NCBI RefSeq assembly: GCF_003252795.1
Contig: NZ_QEPQ01000002.1
Coordinates: 62,001-126,000, forward strand
Length of the DNA: 64,000 bases
Reading direction: 5' to 3'
From: Haemophilus parainfluenzae
GTDB taxonomy: Bacteria > Pseudomonadota > Gammaproteobacteria > Enterobacterales > Pasteurellaceae
Numbering within the stretch: position 1 is the stretch's first letter; each line of letters opens with the position of its first letter. Under the pieces are notes generated by a model, which searched no databases, was not told the DNA's origin, and was given only the letters and a program-made list of their open reading frames with translations. Both the position numbers and the translations under genes were made by a program. Of this stretch, positions 31,240 through 39,747 are shown piece after piece.

Positions 31240-32211
31240 CTATTTCAACTTATCCAAAACCAATTTCCCCATCATTTCAATATGGGCTTTTTCAGCATTC
31301 AATGCGGGGATATAGTGATAAGACACACCACCATGATTTAAGAATGTTTCTTTATTTTCAACTTCAATTTCTTCTAAGGTTTCTAAACAATCCACTGAAA
31401 AACCAGGGCAAATCACCGCGATTTTTTGAATCCCTTGAGAAGCCGCTTCTTCTAAAAAGTGATCCGTATAAGGTTGTAACCATTCTTCACGACCAAAACG
31501 AGATTGGAAGGTCATATTCCATTGGTTTTCTGTCAAACCTAATTTATCCACAATGGCAATGGTGGTTTGTTTGCAGTGCTGACGATAATAATCGCCCATA
31601 TTCTCATAACGCAATGGAATGCCATGATAAGAAAAAAGCAAAAACTCATCGGGTTTTAACCGCACTTTAATCGAATCCACTAAGGCATTAATGTAGTTTT
31701 CATCAAGATGATAAGAATGAATAAACTCAAAAGGCACAATATTGCGTTCTTGTGCAATGGCACGATTGAACGCATCGATTAATGCGCCCGTTGTGGTGCT
31801 GGAATATTGTGGATAAAGCGGCAACACAATCATGCGTTCCACGCTATTTTTAAGTAAATTTTTGACCGCACTTTGTATTGAAGGATTACCATAAGTCATG
31901 GCAATTTCGACTTGTGCATTGATCCCTTGTTCAGTCAAATAAGCTTGTAAATCCGCTTGTTGTTGCTTTGTAATGGCAAGCAGGGGAGAGCCTTGTTCTG
32001 TCCAAATAGCTTGATAATTTTGTGCAATACGTTTAGAACGCATCGGTAAAATAATGGCTTTTAAAAGGGGATACCATTTCCAACGAGGTAAATCGACCAC
32101 GCGGGGATCCATTAAAAAATCTGCTAAATAACGAGAGATCGCTGCGGGTTGAGGGGCATCAGGCGTACCAAGATTGGCTAAAATGATGCCAATTTTTTGA
32201 GTTGTAGTCAT
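31240..32211 (-). CDS. hemH: Ferrochelatase HemH
   Basis: HemH inserts ferrous iron into protoporphyrin IX. The 323-residue protein has [16 protein letters not shown] at the start, then [29 protein letters not shown] with the catalytic histidine, [17 protein letters not shown] and [18 protein letters not shown], including the conserved glutamate. The ATG at 32211 (MTTTQK) overlaps the TGA stop of the upstream thioesterase gene (ATGA), giving coupled translation. The 3' end abuts a palindromic repeat element. Having HemH does not show whether the strain makes its own protoporphyrin. Confidence 0.96.
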   Translation of the reverse strand: MTTTQKIGIILANLGTPDAPQPAAISRYLADFLMDPRVVDLPRWKWYPLLKAIILPMRSKRIAQNYQAIWTEQGSPLLAITKQQQADLQAYLTEQGINAQVEIAMTYGNPSIQSAVKNLLKNSVERMIVLPLYPQYSSTTTGALIDAFNRAIAQERNIVPFEFIHSYHLDENYINALVDSIKVRLKPDEFLLFSYHGIPLRYENMGDYYRQHCKQTTIAIVDKLGLTENQWNMTFQSRFGREEWLQPYTDHFLEEAASQGIQKIAVICPGFSVDCLETLEEIEVENKETFLNHGGVSYHYIPALNAEKAHIEMMGKLVLDKLK

Positions 32212-32627
32212 AAATGTTTGATAGAAAGCGTTAATCGAGAAACGCAGCAAAGTTTATCTTGTTCATCGCGAATGTCAATTTGCCAAACATGGGTATTTTG
32301 ACTTAAAGCAATTGGCGTTGCCTTTGCGGTAACAAAACCTTTTTTTGCTGGGCGAAGATGATTGGCGTTGATATCTAATCCTAAGGCAACTTGCCCTTCT
32401 TCTATACAGAGAAATCCCGCTAAAGAGCCAATAGTTTCTGCCAATGCCACAGATACGCCACCATGTAATAAACCGAAAGGTTGTGTGGTGCGATGATCAA
32501 CCGGCATTTTTGCCTCAATCCAGTTTTCACCATAAGCTGAAATTTCAATGCCTAAATGCCCAACCGCACAATGTTTCCCCATTTCATTAAGCTGCTCAAG
32601 CGTGAATGTTTTTTTCCAGATTGTCAT
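32208..32627 (-). CDS. Hotdog-fold acyl-CoA thioesterase (PaaI/MenI type)
   Basis: This 139-residue protein belongs to the hotdog thioesterase family of H. influenzae HI1161 and E. coli YdiI (MenI) / EntH. The signature [24 protein letters not shown] contains the catalytic region (Gln/His-Gly-Gly, then Glu). In the menaquinone route the YdiI-type enzyme hydrolyses DHNA-CoA, supplying MenA; that role is likely but not proved by sequence. It is the upstream gene of a two-gene unit with hemH (ATGA overlap). The ATG at 32627 follows AAGGAAGAAA. Confidence 0.88.
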   Translation of the reverse strand: MTIWKKTFTLEQLNEMGKHCAVGHLGIEISAYGENWIEAKMPVDHRTTQPFGLLHGGVSVALAETIGSLAGFLCIEEGQVALGLDINANHLRPAKKGFVTAKATPIALSQNTHVWQIDIRDEQDKLCCVSRLTLSIKHL

Positions 32628-33028
32628 GCCTTTCTTCCTTAATTAATCTTATTCGCTTGCTTTAGTTTGATATAAATCCTCCCTTTCGTAAAGGGATAGA
32701 TAAATGATGAGATTTTTTATACCTAAACTTGTTTATTTTTTATCCGAAATTTACAATTATTTACATATTTTAATAAAATTCAATGGAAATCTTTACATAT
32801 ATTTACAAATGAGGTGTTTTGTCTTAATTGCTTGTAATTTTTAGCAAATCTTTTTTTTTGATGCTTTCTTTTTATACAAAGTTGGCTTAAAATAAGCTGT
32901 TCTGACCAGAAGGGTAAGGGAAACTATTGTCTAAAATTGTTGTCGCCGCCTTTTGGATGCTGAATTTTTTTGGTGCTGTTGTTTGAACAACAGCTTCTTA
33001 ACAATCCTAATAAAAAGGAATAAAACTC
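32628..33028. promoter_or_regulatory. Intergenic region and control region of the trimeric autotransporter
   Basis: This 401-base AT-rich region has no supported gene. It contains a degenerate palindrome related to the 180-bp elements (32684-32698), a tract of nine T residues (32851-32859), a possible -10 TATACA (32873-32878), and a tight hairpin GCTGTTGTT/AACAACAGC (32975-32994) with a two-base loop 34 bases before the adhesin start. The ribosome-binding site AAAGGAATAAAA follows. Promoter assignment is by eye. Confidence 0.6.
32851..32859 (+). repeat. T9 homopolymer tract in the adhesin promoter region
   Basis: Nine T residues overlap the place where a -35 element would lie for the TATACA at 32873. 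Slippage in such a tract would change promoter spacing. In H. influenzae, a poly-T tract upstream of the related hia gene is reported to control its phase variation. Confidence 0.6.
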
Positions 33029-36000
33029 ATGAACAAAGTGTTTAAAGTTATTTGGAATCATGCTACACAAACGTGGACAGCAGTTTCTGAACTTGGGCAT
33101 GCTAAAGGTAAAACTAAGTCAAAAAAAATTGTGAAATTGACCGCACTTGCGGGTGCAGTGATTGGCTCATTGGCTGCATCTCAATCAGCTATAGCGGCAA
33201 CAGATCTTAGAGCTAATGACGCGGTGAATATCGCACCAGATAATGTGCCTAATCCAACTGCTGGTCGTCATGCGGTGGCAGTGGGGGCGGAAGCAAGTGC
33301 TTTAAAGCAAGATTCTATTGCGATTGGTACAAATTCTACTGCAGGCTGGACTAACACCATTTCTATTGGTAAAGATACTGTAGCAAACAAAGATCACGCA
33401 CTTGCTATTGCAACAGAAGCAAAAGCATCAGGTGTTCAATCTATTGCTATCGGTTCATACTCTAACGCTTCGGCAGACTCTGTTGTCTCTATCGGTCAAA
33501 ACTCAAAAGCAGGTGGTACAGTTGACTCTGCTACTGGTAAAGGTCCAGGTACTGCAGCAGTAGCTGTTGGTTATCTGGCAGATGCATCAGCAGCAAATAC
33601 GTTTGCTGGTGGTAAGAGTGCGACTGCAACGGTTGATAACGCGGTAGCACTTGGTGTGAGTTCTAGTGCGACCGATCGTAATGCTTTAGCGCTAGGTGGA
33701 TATGCTGCGGCTTCTGGTGAGCGTGCGTCAGCAGTGGGTGCAGCATCAAAAGCATCAGGTAATGCTTCATTTGCAGGTGGTACATCTGCAAATGCTACTG
33801 GTACTAACTCTGTTGCTATTGGTGGCTCAATGACTCCAGCGGATGCTGCTCAAGCAAAAGGTAATCAGACTATTGCTATTGGTACAAAATCTAACGCTAT
33901 CGCTGATAATACAATCGCTCAAGGTAATGCAGCTACAGCACACAAAGAATCAGATATCGCAATCGGTACCTCATCTGTTGCAAATGGTAGCCAACAATCT
34001 CAAGGTTCTTGTGAAAGTAATAAACAGAACGACCCATCAGCATCAACTGGAAGCGCTACTAGCGGAGATTGTCCGAAGGGGCCAGCAATTGCAATCGGTA
34101 AAATGTCAAATGCAACAGGTTATGCTACGGTAGCTGTAGGTTTAGAGGCAAGCGCAACAAACGACTATGCAACAGCATTGGGCAGTGGTTCAAAAGCAAA
34201 CATTGCTAACTCCGTGGCATTAGGTTCAGGTTCTGTAACGGATGCTTTTGTACCAACAAATACTGCAACAGTAGGAAAATATACGTATAGTGGTTTTGCT
34301 GGTAATAGTAGTTCACTTGGGGATGGCGCAGTAGTTTCAGTTGGTTACACTGGCCCTGATGGTGAATTTGTACGTCAAATCCAAAATGTTGCGGCTGGTC
34401 GTATTGATGCAAACTCAACTGATGCCGTAAATGGTTCACAGCTTTATGTCGTAGCGGAAAATTTATCAAATAGAATCGATAGCCATCATTGGGTGGTTGG
34501 TACTAATGATAATAAACAGGTAAGTAACGTTTATAATAAAGACCAAGTTAACTTTATTGATGGTAACGCAACAACCGCAAAAGTAGTTCAAAATCCAGAC
34601 AACGCTAATGTTACAAACGTTTCTTATGATGTAAACGTGGGGCAAGGCTTAAAAATTGATGGTAATAAAGTTGTTGCTAATTTAGTTGCGGGTAATGGTG
34701 TAACTCTCACTAATAATGTGACTACAGGTGAAATCAAAATTAGTGCTAATTCAACCGGTGGCGCAGCATCTTCTGTTGTTTCTGGTAATAATAATACTTT
34801 AAATGTTACAACGGATGCATCTAATCCATCAGAGTATATTGTAACACCTGTAACAGGTTCTTTATCAGTTACAAAAGACGGTAATATTTCTAGCGATGAT
34901 GCAAATGTTACAACTAACAATGGCGAAAAACTGACCACGATTAAAACAACACGAGATATGATCAATGGTTCCCATTGGAATTTGCAAATTGGGGAATCAA
35001 CAGCACCAGGTGATAAAGGTTCAGCTGAGATCGAAACTGCTAATAAAGAAGCCGAAGCAATTAATCCTGGGGATCAGGTTACGTTCTTAGCGGGTAAAAA
35101 TATTACATTAAAACGTAATGGTTCTCAGATTGCCATCAGTGCAAAAGATGCATCTGTAGATAAAGGTGAAATCATTCCTGCAACAGATACAACTAATACC
35201 AATAATAATGGTACTGTAATGGTTAAAGGTAATGATGGTGATAAATTCGCGAACATCACGAATGTTGTCAATGCAATTAACAGTGCATTCTGGAAAATTG
35301 GTGAAGAAAATTCAGGAAAAGCTGAAGTTAAAGGTAATGTTACTGCGGGTAGCCAAGTGAACTTCTCAAATGGTGTTGGCACGATTGCAAAAGTCACTGC
35401 AGACGAAGCGAACAAAACCTATAAAGTTCAATATGACATCAATGCAGGCCCAGGTATTGAAATTCCTACTGATAAAAATGACCCTAATAAAGGCAAAGTA
35501 ACGGTTAAGGTTGATAATTCAACTGTGACAATTAACGATGATGGTCAATTAGTCGCTAACTCAGCATGGAATGCGAATGCAACCGGTAATGTTGACGGTA
35601 CTTCAGCTGCAAAAGCTGTGAAAGCTAATGCAACAGTGAATTTTGATGCGGGTGAAAACTTAAAAGTGAAACAAACTGGTGATGAAGCAAACCAAGTTTA
35701 TAGTTTCTCTTTAAACCAAACATTAACCAACATCACAAGTATTCAAAATAAAGCAACTGGTCCAAAACTTACCTTTGGTGATAACTCAATCAATATTACC
35801 GGCGGTAATCTTGATATGGGTAATAACCAGATTACTAACTTAAAACCAGGTACTAATGGTACTGATGCGGTTAATCTTGATCAGTTAAATGCATCTCGCA
35901 TTAATGTTACTTCAAGTGATCATTCTGTTACAGTAAATCCTAAAATTGATGCTAACACGCATCAAACTACTTATGATTTAAGTGTTAATTTAAGCAATGT

Positions 36001-38599
36001 AGCGAAGTCATCTTGGAATGTGAAATCATCTGCTGCTGATGGCGGTGCTGTAACTGATAACCATAATGCAGCTGAAAAAAATATTGTTGATAGCAATACG
36101 GTTGAATTTAAAGCAGGTAAAAACTTAACCGTAGAACAAGTTAATGGTGGTAACGGTGCAAATGTTACTTTTGCTTTAAATGACAATATTACATTAGGCA
36201 AAGATGGCAAAGATGGCAAAGATGGCAAAGATGGCTCTATTGGTGTAGTTGGTAAAGACGGTGCAGCTGTTGTAATTAACGGAAAAGATGGTTCAATCGG
36301 CTTAACTGGACCGAAAGGTACAGATGGTAAAGACGGTGTGTCAGTTACTATCAAACCAGAAAAAGGCACAACCACAGTCGCAGAACGTGATGGTGGTGAA
36401 AAGATTAACCGTGTTACCTATACTGATAAAGATAAAGATGGTAATGACATCAAACGTGAAATCGCAACACTTGATGATGGCTTGAAATTCACAGGTGATG
36501 ATGGTCAAACCGTTAACCGCACTTTAGGCTCTAACCTTAATATTACAGGTGGAGCGACAGATGCAACCACAGCGAACAACATTCGTGTGACTAAAGCTGA
36601 TAATGGCGGCTTAAAAGTGAATCTTGCGAATAACGTTACGTTGGATAGCAATGGTAGCCTTAGTATTGGTGGTACAACAGTTAAAGATGGCGATATCAAA
36701 ATTGGTAATACACATATTACCAAGGATGGTGTAGTAACCAACTTGACAACCCATTTAAATGACCCAGTTAAAGTGACTGATAGTGTTAAAAATGCAACCA
36801 AAACAGCTGATTTAGCATCGAATCTTACTACTCCTACTGCAGCAGATTACAGAGGTAAAGATGCAGCGACAGTTGAAGATGTGTTAAAAGCAGGCTGGAA
36901 CTTACAAGCAAATGGTAAAGCTGTTGATGCTGTAACTCACGGTAACAACGTGAACTTTGCAAGTGAAGACCGTTCAGTTGAGATTAAACCAACGACTGAT
37001 GGCAATACCAGCACAATTAATCTTTCTGTAAATGCAACGAATGTTGTTAAACAAGTAACAGGTAATGTTTCAGCAAACACTACAACAGGTAAAGCGGTTG
37101 TAGGTAAAGATGGTGCTGAAGATAAAACTGATGGTGCAGCTAATAAAGTTGCCACAGTAGGTGATGTCGCGAATACCATTAACAACACAGGTTGGATTAC
37201 AAAAACAACTGATGGAGCAAACGTTACTGTAAATCCAGGTGATCATGTTGAATATATTAATGGTAACGGCACAACAGCTAACGTGACTGTAACCAAGACA
37301 AATGGCCAAGACGTTGTAAATGTAACCTATGATGTGAAAACTGATGGCACAACCATTACTGTAAAAAATGGTAATGTAACGGCTAATACAGGCAACATTA
37401 TCGAAGCTAAGCCAGATGGTGATAATGCAGGTAAAGTTACAGTTACTACTGGAGATGATAATAAAGTTGCAACAGTTAAGAATGTAGCGGATGCAATCAA
37501 CAGCGCAGGTTGGATTGTTAACACAGGTAAAGCTAAGAACCAAGACTCATTCAAAACTGAAACTGGAACACCAACTAAAGTGGGTGCCGGTGATAAAGTT
37601 AACTTCCAAGCAGGTAAAAACTTAGAAGTGAAACGTGAAGGTCAAAATATCATCTATGCAACATCTGAAGATTTAGATGCGAAAACCATTACTGTAACTA
37701 CAGTTAAAGTAGGTAAAGATGGTAAAGATGGTGTTGATGGTTCTATTGGCGTAACCGGCAAAGACGGTGCAGCTGTTGTAATTAACGGAAAAGATGGTTC
37801 AATCGGCTTAACTGGACCGAAAGGTGCAGATGGTAAAGATGGTGCGTCAGTCACTATCAAACCAGAAAAAGGCACAACCACAGTCGCAGAGCGTGATGGT
37901 GGTAAAGAGATTAACCGTGTTACCTATACTGATAAAGATAAAGATGGCAATGACATCAAACGTGAAATTGCAACACTTGATGATGGCTTGAAATTCACTG
38001 GTGATGATGGTAAAACCGTTAACCGCACTTTAGGTTCTAACTTAAATGTGAAAGGTGGCGCAACAACCTCAACTACAGCGAAAAACATTCGTGTGACTAA
38101 AGCTGCAGATGGTCAAGGTTTAGATGTGAATCTTGCAAACAATATCGAGCTTGATAATAACGGTAGTATCAAAATTGGTGATACAACTGTAAATCAAGAC
38201 GGTATTACCATCAATAATGGACCAAGTGTGACCAAAGGCGGTATTGACGCAGGTGGTAAAACTATCACTAACGTTGCTCGAGGTGAAAAAGATACTGATG
38301 CAGTGAACGTATCTCAATTGAAACAATCAGTTGGTGATGTACACAAACGTATCAATAAAGTAGGTAAAGAAGCACGTGGCGGTATCGCAGGTGCTAACGC
38401 AGCAGCAGGTTTACCACAAGTTTACATCCCTGGTAAATCAATGGTTGCGGCTTCTGCAGGTACTTTCAAAGGTGAAAGCGCTGTAGCAGTAGGTTACTCA
38501 CGCTCAAGCGACAATGGTAAAGTTATCTTTAAACTTCAAGGTAACGCGAATACCCAAGGCGACGTAGGTGGCTCTGTGGGTGTAGGTTACCAATGGTAA
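33029..38599 (+). CDS. Trimeric autotransporter adhesin (YadA/Hia family, type Vc secretion)
   Basis: This 1856-residue surface adhesin starts with an extended signal peptide region (MNKVFKVIWNHATQTWTAVS) and is probably cut near residue 56 (QSAIA-A). Residues about 75-430 form a YadA-like head of AIAIG/AVAVG 14-residue repeats, ended by the neck motif RIDANSTDAVNGSQLYVV. The stalk has several Trp-ring-like modules (HHWVVG, SHWNLQIG, AFWKIGEE, SSWNVKSS, GWIVNTG). Two collagen-like Gly-X-Y segments begin near residues 1057 and 1562, each followed by an almost identical module (VTIKPEKGTTTVAERDGG...). The last 60 residues form the YadA anchor ending SVGVGYQW. The adhesin is monocistronic and followed by a terminator. 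Confidence 0.95.
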   Translation: MNKVFKVIWNHATQTWTAVSELGHAKGKTKSKKIVKLTALAGAVIGSLAASQSAIAATDLRANDAVNIAPDNVPNPTAGRHAVAVGAEASALKQDSIAIGTNSTAGWTNTISIGKDTVANKDHALAIATEAKASGVQSIAIGSYSNASADSVVSIGQNSKAGGTVDSATGKGPGTAAVAVGYLADASAANTFAGGKSATATVDNAVALGVSSSATDRNALALGGYAAASGERASAVGAASKASGNASFAGGTSANATGTNSVAIGGSMTPADAAQAKGNQTIAIGTKSNAIADNTIAQGNAATAHKESDIAIGTSSVANGSQQSQGSCESNKQNDPSASTGSATSGDCPKGPAIAIGKMSNATGYATVAVGLEASATNDYATALGSGSKANIANSVALGSGSVTDAFVPTNTATVGKYTYSGFAGNSSSLGDGAVVSVGYTGPDGEFVRQIQNVAAGRIDANSTDAVNGSQLYVVAENLSNRIDSHHWVVGTNDNKQVSNVYNKDQVNFIDGNATTAKVVQNPDNANVTNVSYDVNVGQGLKIDGNKVVANLVAGNGVTLTNNVTTGEIKISANSTGGAASSVVSGNNNTLNVTTDASNPSEYIVTPVTGSLSVTKDGNISSDDANVTTNNGEKLTTIKTTRDMINGSHWNLQIGESTAPGDKGSAEIETANKEAEAINPGDQVTFLAGKNITLKRNGSQIAISAKDASVDKGEIIPATDTTNTNNNGTVMVKGNDGDKFANITNVVNAINSAFWKIGEENSGKAEVKGNVTAGSQVNFSNGVGTIAKVTADEANKTYKVQYDINAGPGIEIPTDKNDPNKGKVTVKVDNSTVTINDDGQLVANSAWNANATGNVDGTSAAKAVKANATVNFDAGENLKVKQTGDEANQVYSFSLNQTLTNITSIQNKATGPKLTFGDNSINITGGNLDMGNNQITNLKPGTNGTDAVNLDQLNASRINVTSSDHSVTVNPKIDANTHQTTYDLSVNLSNVAKSSWNVKSSAADGGAVTDNHNAAEKNIVDSNTVEFKAGKNLTVEQVNGGNGANVTFALNDNITLGKDGKDGKDGKDGSIGVVGKDGAAVVINGKDGSIGLTGPKGTDGKDGVSVTIKPEKGTTTVAERDGGEKINRVTYTDKDKDGNDIKREIATLDDGLKFTGDDGQTVNRTLGSNLNITGGATDATTANNIRVTKADNGGLKVNLANNVTLDSNGSLSIGGTTVKDGDIKIGNTHITKDGVVTNLTTHLNDPVKVTDSVKNATKTADLASNLTTPTAADYRGKDAATVEDVLKAGWNLQANGKAVDAVTHGNNVNFASEDRSVEIKPTTDGNTSTINLSVNATNVVKQVTGNVSANTTTGKAVVGKDGAEDKTDGAANKVATVGDVANTINNTGWITKTTDGANVTVNPGDHVEYINGNGTTANVTVTKTNGQDVVNVTYDVKTDGTTITVKNGNVTANTGNIIEAKPDGDNAGKVTVTTGDDNKVATVKNVADAINSAGWIVNTGKAKNQDSFKTETGTPTKVGAGDKVNFQAGKNLEVKREGQNIIYATSEDLDAKTITVTTVKVGKDGKDGVDGSIGVTGKDGAAVVINGKDGSIGLTGPKGADGKDGASVTIKPEKGTTTVAERDGGKEINRVTYTDKDKDGNDIKREIATLDDGLKFTGDDGKTVNRTLGSNLNVKGGATTSTTAKNIRVTKAADGQGLDVNLANNIELDNNGSIKIGDTTVNQDGITINNGPSVTKGGIDAGGKTITNVARGEKDTDAVNVSQLKQSVGDVHKRINKVGKEARGGIAGANAAAGLPQVYIPGKSMVAASAGTFKGESAVAVGYSRSSDNGKVIFKLQGNANTQGDVGGSVGVGYQW
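36197..36232 (+). repeat. Four tandem 9-bp units (Gly-Lys-Asp) in the adhesin
   Basis: GGCAAAGAT is repeated four times in frame, encoding GKD triplets of the first collagen-like segment. Unit number can change by slippage without breaking the frame, altering stalk length. Confidence 0.8.
36229..36560 (+). repeat. Stalk module, copy A of a long intragenic direct repeat
   Basis: About 330 bases are almost identical to 37735-38066 at a constant offset of 1506 bases (502 codons). The module runs from the collagen-like segment through VTIKPEKGTTTVAERDGG and the DGLKFTGDDG region to the uptake sequence AACCGCACTT. Confidence 0.85.
37735..38066 (+). repeat. Stalk module, copy B of a long intragenic direct repeat
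   Basis: This is the second copy of the module at 36229-36560, also ending in an uptake sequence. Recombination between copies would delete or duplicate exactly 502 residues in frame. Confidence 0.85.
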
Positions 38600-38622
38600 T
38601 TTAACTTTCCTTTAAAATAGAT

Positions 38623-38651
38623 AAAAACCCAGCTTCGGCTGGGTTTTTTAT
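38623..38651 (+). terminator. Terminator of the adhesin gene
   Basis: AAAAACCCAGC (38623-38633) pairs with GCTGGGTTTTT (38638-38648) across a TTCG tetraloop, with a T-run. Confidence 0.9.
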
Positions 38652-38683
38652 GAATAATATTTATTAATATCATTTGATGATTT

Positions 38684-38809
38684 AAACTAAAACTAAAACT
38701 AAAACTAAAACTAAAACTAAAACTAAAACTAAAACTAAAACTAAAACTAAAACTAAAACTAAAACTAAAACTAAAACTAAAACTAAAACTAAAACTAAAA
38801 CTAAAACTA
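38684..38809 (+). repeat. Hexanucleotide repeat (AAACTA)21 upstream of a glycosyltransferase gene
   Basis: Twenty-one perfect tandem copies of AAACTA (126 bases) end 16 bases before the start codon of the next gene, directly before its ribosome-binding site CTAGGAA. An in-frame TAG at 38814 separates repeat and reading frame, so the array is in the leader/promoter region, not in the protein. A unit of six cannot shift frame; any effect must be on transcription or mRNA. Confidence 0.95.
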
Positions 38810-38825
38810 AACCTAGGAATCGAAT

Positions 38826-39686
38826 ATGCTCAATTCAAATAATGATTATATGAATATTGCGTTTGCTGTTGATGCAAAATACACACCACACTTAGAAACC
38901 TTGATTAAATCTATTTGTTATCATAATAAACGTGTTAATTTTTATGTATTACATAATGATATTCCTAAGGAATGGTTTGAAGGCATTCAGCTGAAGCTGG
39001 GGAAAATAGGATATCAGCTTTTTCCGATACATATTTCTGATGATGTTTTTAAAAATTATAAAACCTTAGCGCATATTTCTTCATCAAGTAGCTATTATAG
39101 GCTATTGATTCCAAAACTTATTAATCAAGAGCGTGTGTTGTATTTAGATGCAGATATTATTGTAAATGGTTCGTTAGCTGACTTTTATTATAGTGATCTT
39201 GAGGATGCACCTGTTGGTGTAGTGAAAGATTATTGTGCCTGGGACAACTTTTCTTTTCCTTATCTAGATACGAATGTTTCAACTAATTATTTTAATAGCG
39301 GTGTATTGCTCATTGATACCGTGAAATGGCGAGAAAATCATTTGGTTGATATATTACTTACGCTTGCAGAGAAGTTTTCTGATAAAGTCCTTTTTGGCGA
39401 CCAATGTATTTTAAATATTCTTTTGAGGGATAAAGCAAAATATTATGGTTTAAATGAGAATTGTCAGGTACATTACATTGAATCAATAAAAAGAAAGTAC
39501 AGTGATAAATTTGTTAATCTAAGCGCTGAACCAATGATTATTCACTATAGCGCCCCACATAAGCCTTGGGATAATCAAAATGACAGCTTGTATTATCGTG
39601 AAAAATATTGGTTTTTTCGCTATTTAGATTGGACATATTTATTGATTAGACCGAGTATAGACAATTCCAATTACACTAATTTATAG
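38826..39686 (+). CDS. Glycosyltransferase family 8 (LOS or protein glycosylation)
   Basis: A retaining GT-A glycosyltransferase of family 8 (LgtC/WaaJ type), 286 residues. The nucleotide-sugar start MNIAFAVDAKYTPHLETLIKSI, the metal-binding DXD motif in RVLYLDADIIVNGSL (Asp108-Ala-Asp110), NYFNSGVLLIDTVKWRE, LFGDQCILNILL and the C-terminal HYSAPHKPW are all family marks. Such enzymes usually add Glc or Gal to lipooligosaccharide in Haemophilus. It follows the adhesin gene on the same strand, so protein glycosylation is another possibility. The ATG at 38826 has AGGA seven bases before. Lower GC than neighbours by eye. Expression is probably affected by the preceding hexamer array. Confidence 0.88.
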   Translation: MLNSNNDYMNIAFAVDAKYTPHLETLIKSICYHNKRVNFYVLHNDIPKEWFEGIQLKLGKIGYQLFPIHISDDVFKNYKTLAHISSSSSYYRLLIPKLINQERVLYLDADIIVNGSLADFYYSDLEDAPVGVVKDYCAWDNFSFPYLDTNVSTNYFNSGVLLIDTVKWRENHLVDILLTLAEKFSDKVLFGDQCILNILLRDKAKYYGLNENCQVHYIESIKRKYSDKFVNLSAEPMIIHYSAPHKPWDNQNDSLYYREKYWFFRYLDWTYLLIRPSIDNSNYTNL

Positions 39687-39747
39687 CCTTCCTATTCACA
39701 TTTAGGCACAATAGAGCAGAATTCCAATGAGTAAAAGGATGATGAAA

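Noticed and set aside
31146..31670. Plus-strand open frame of 174 codons
   Set aside because: It is antisense to hemH and runs into the palindromic repeat; no start context or family resemblance.
37070..37543. Minus-strand frame rich in Cys and Ile inside the adhesin
   Set aside because: It is an artefact of the adhesin's repetitive codons on the opposite strand.
38684..38809. Hexamer array as a CRISPR or as coding repeat
   Set aside because: The unit is six bases with no spacers, and an in-frame TAG lies between the array and the next reading frame.
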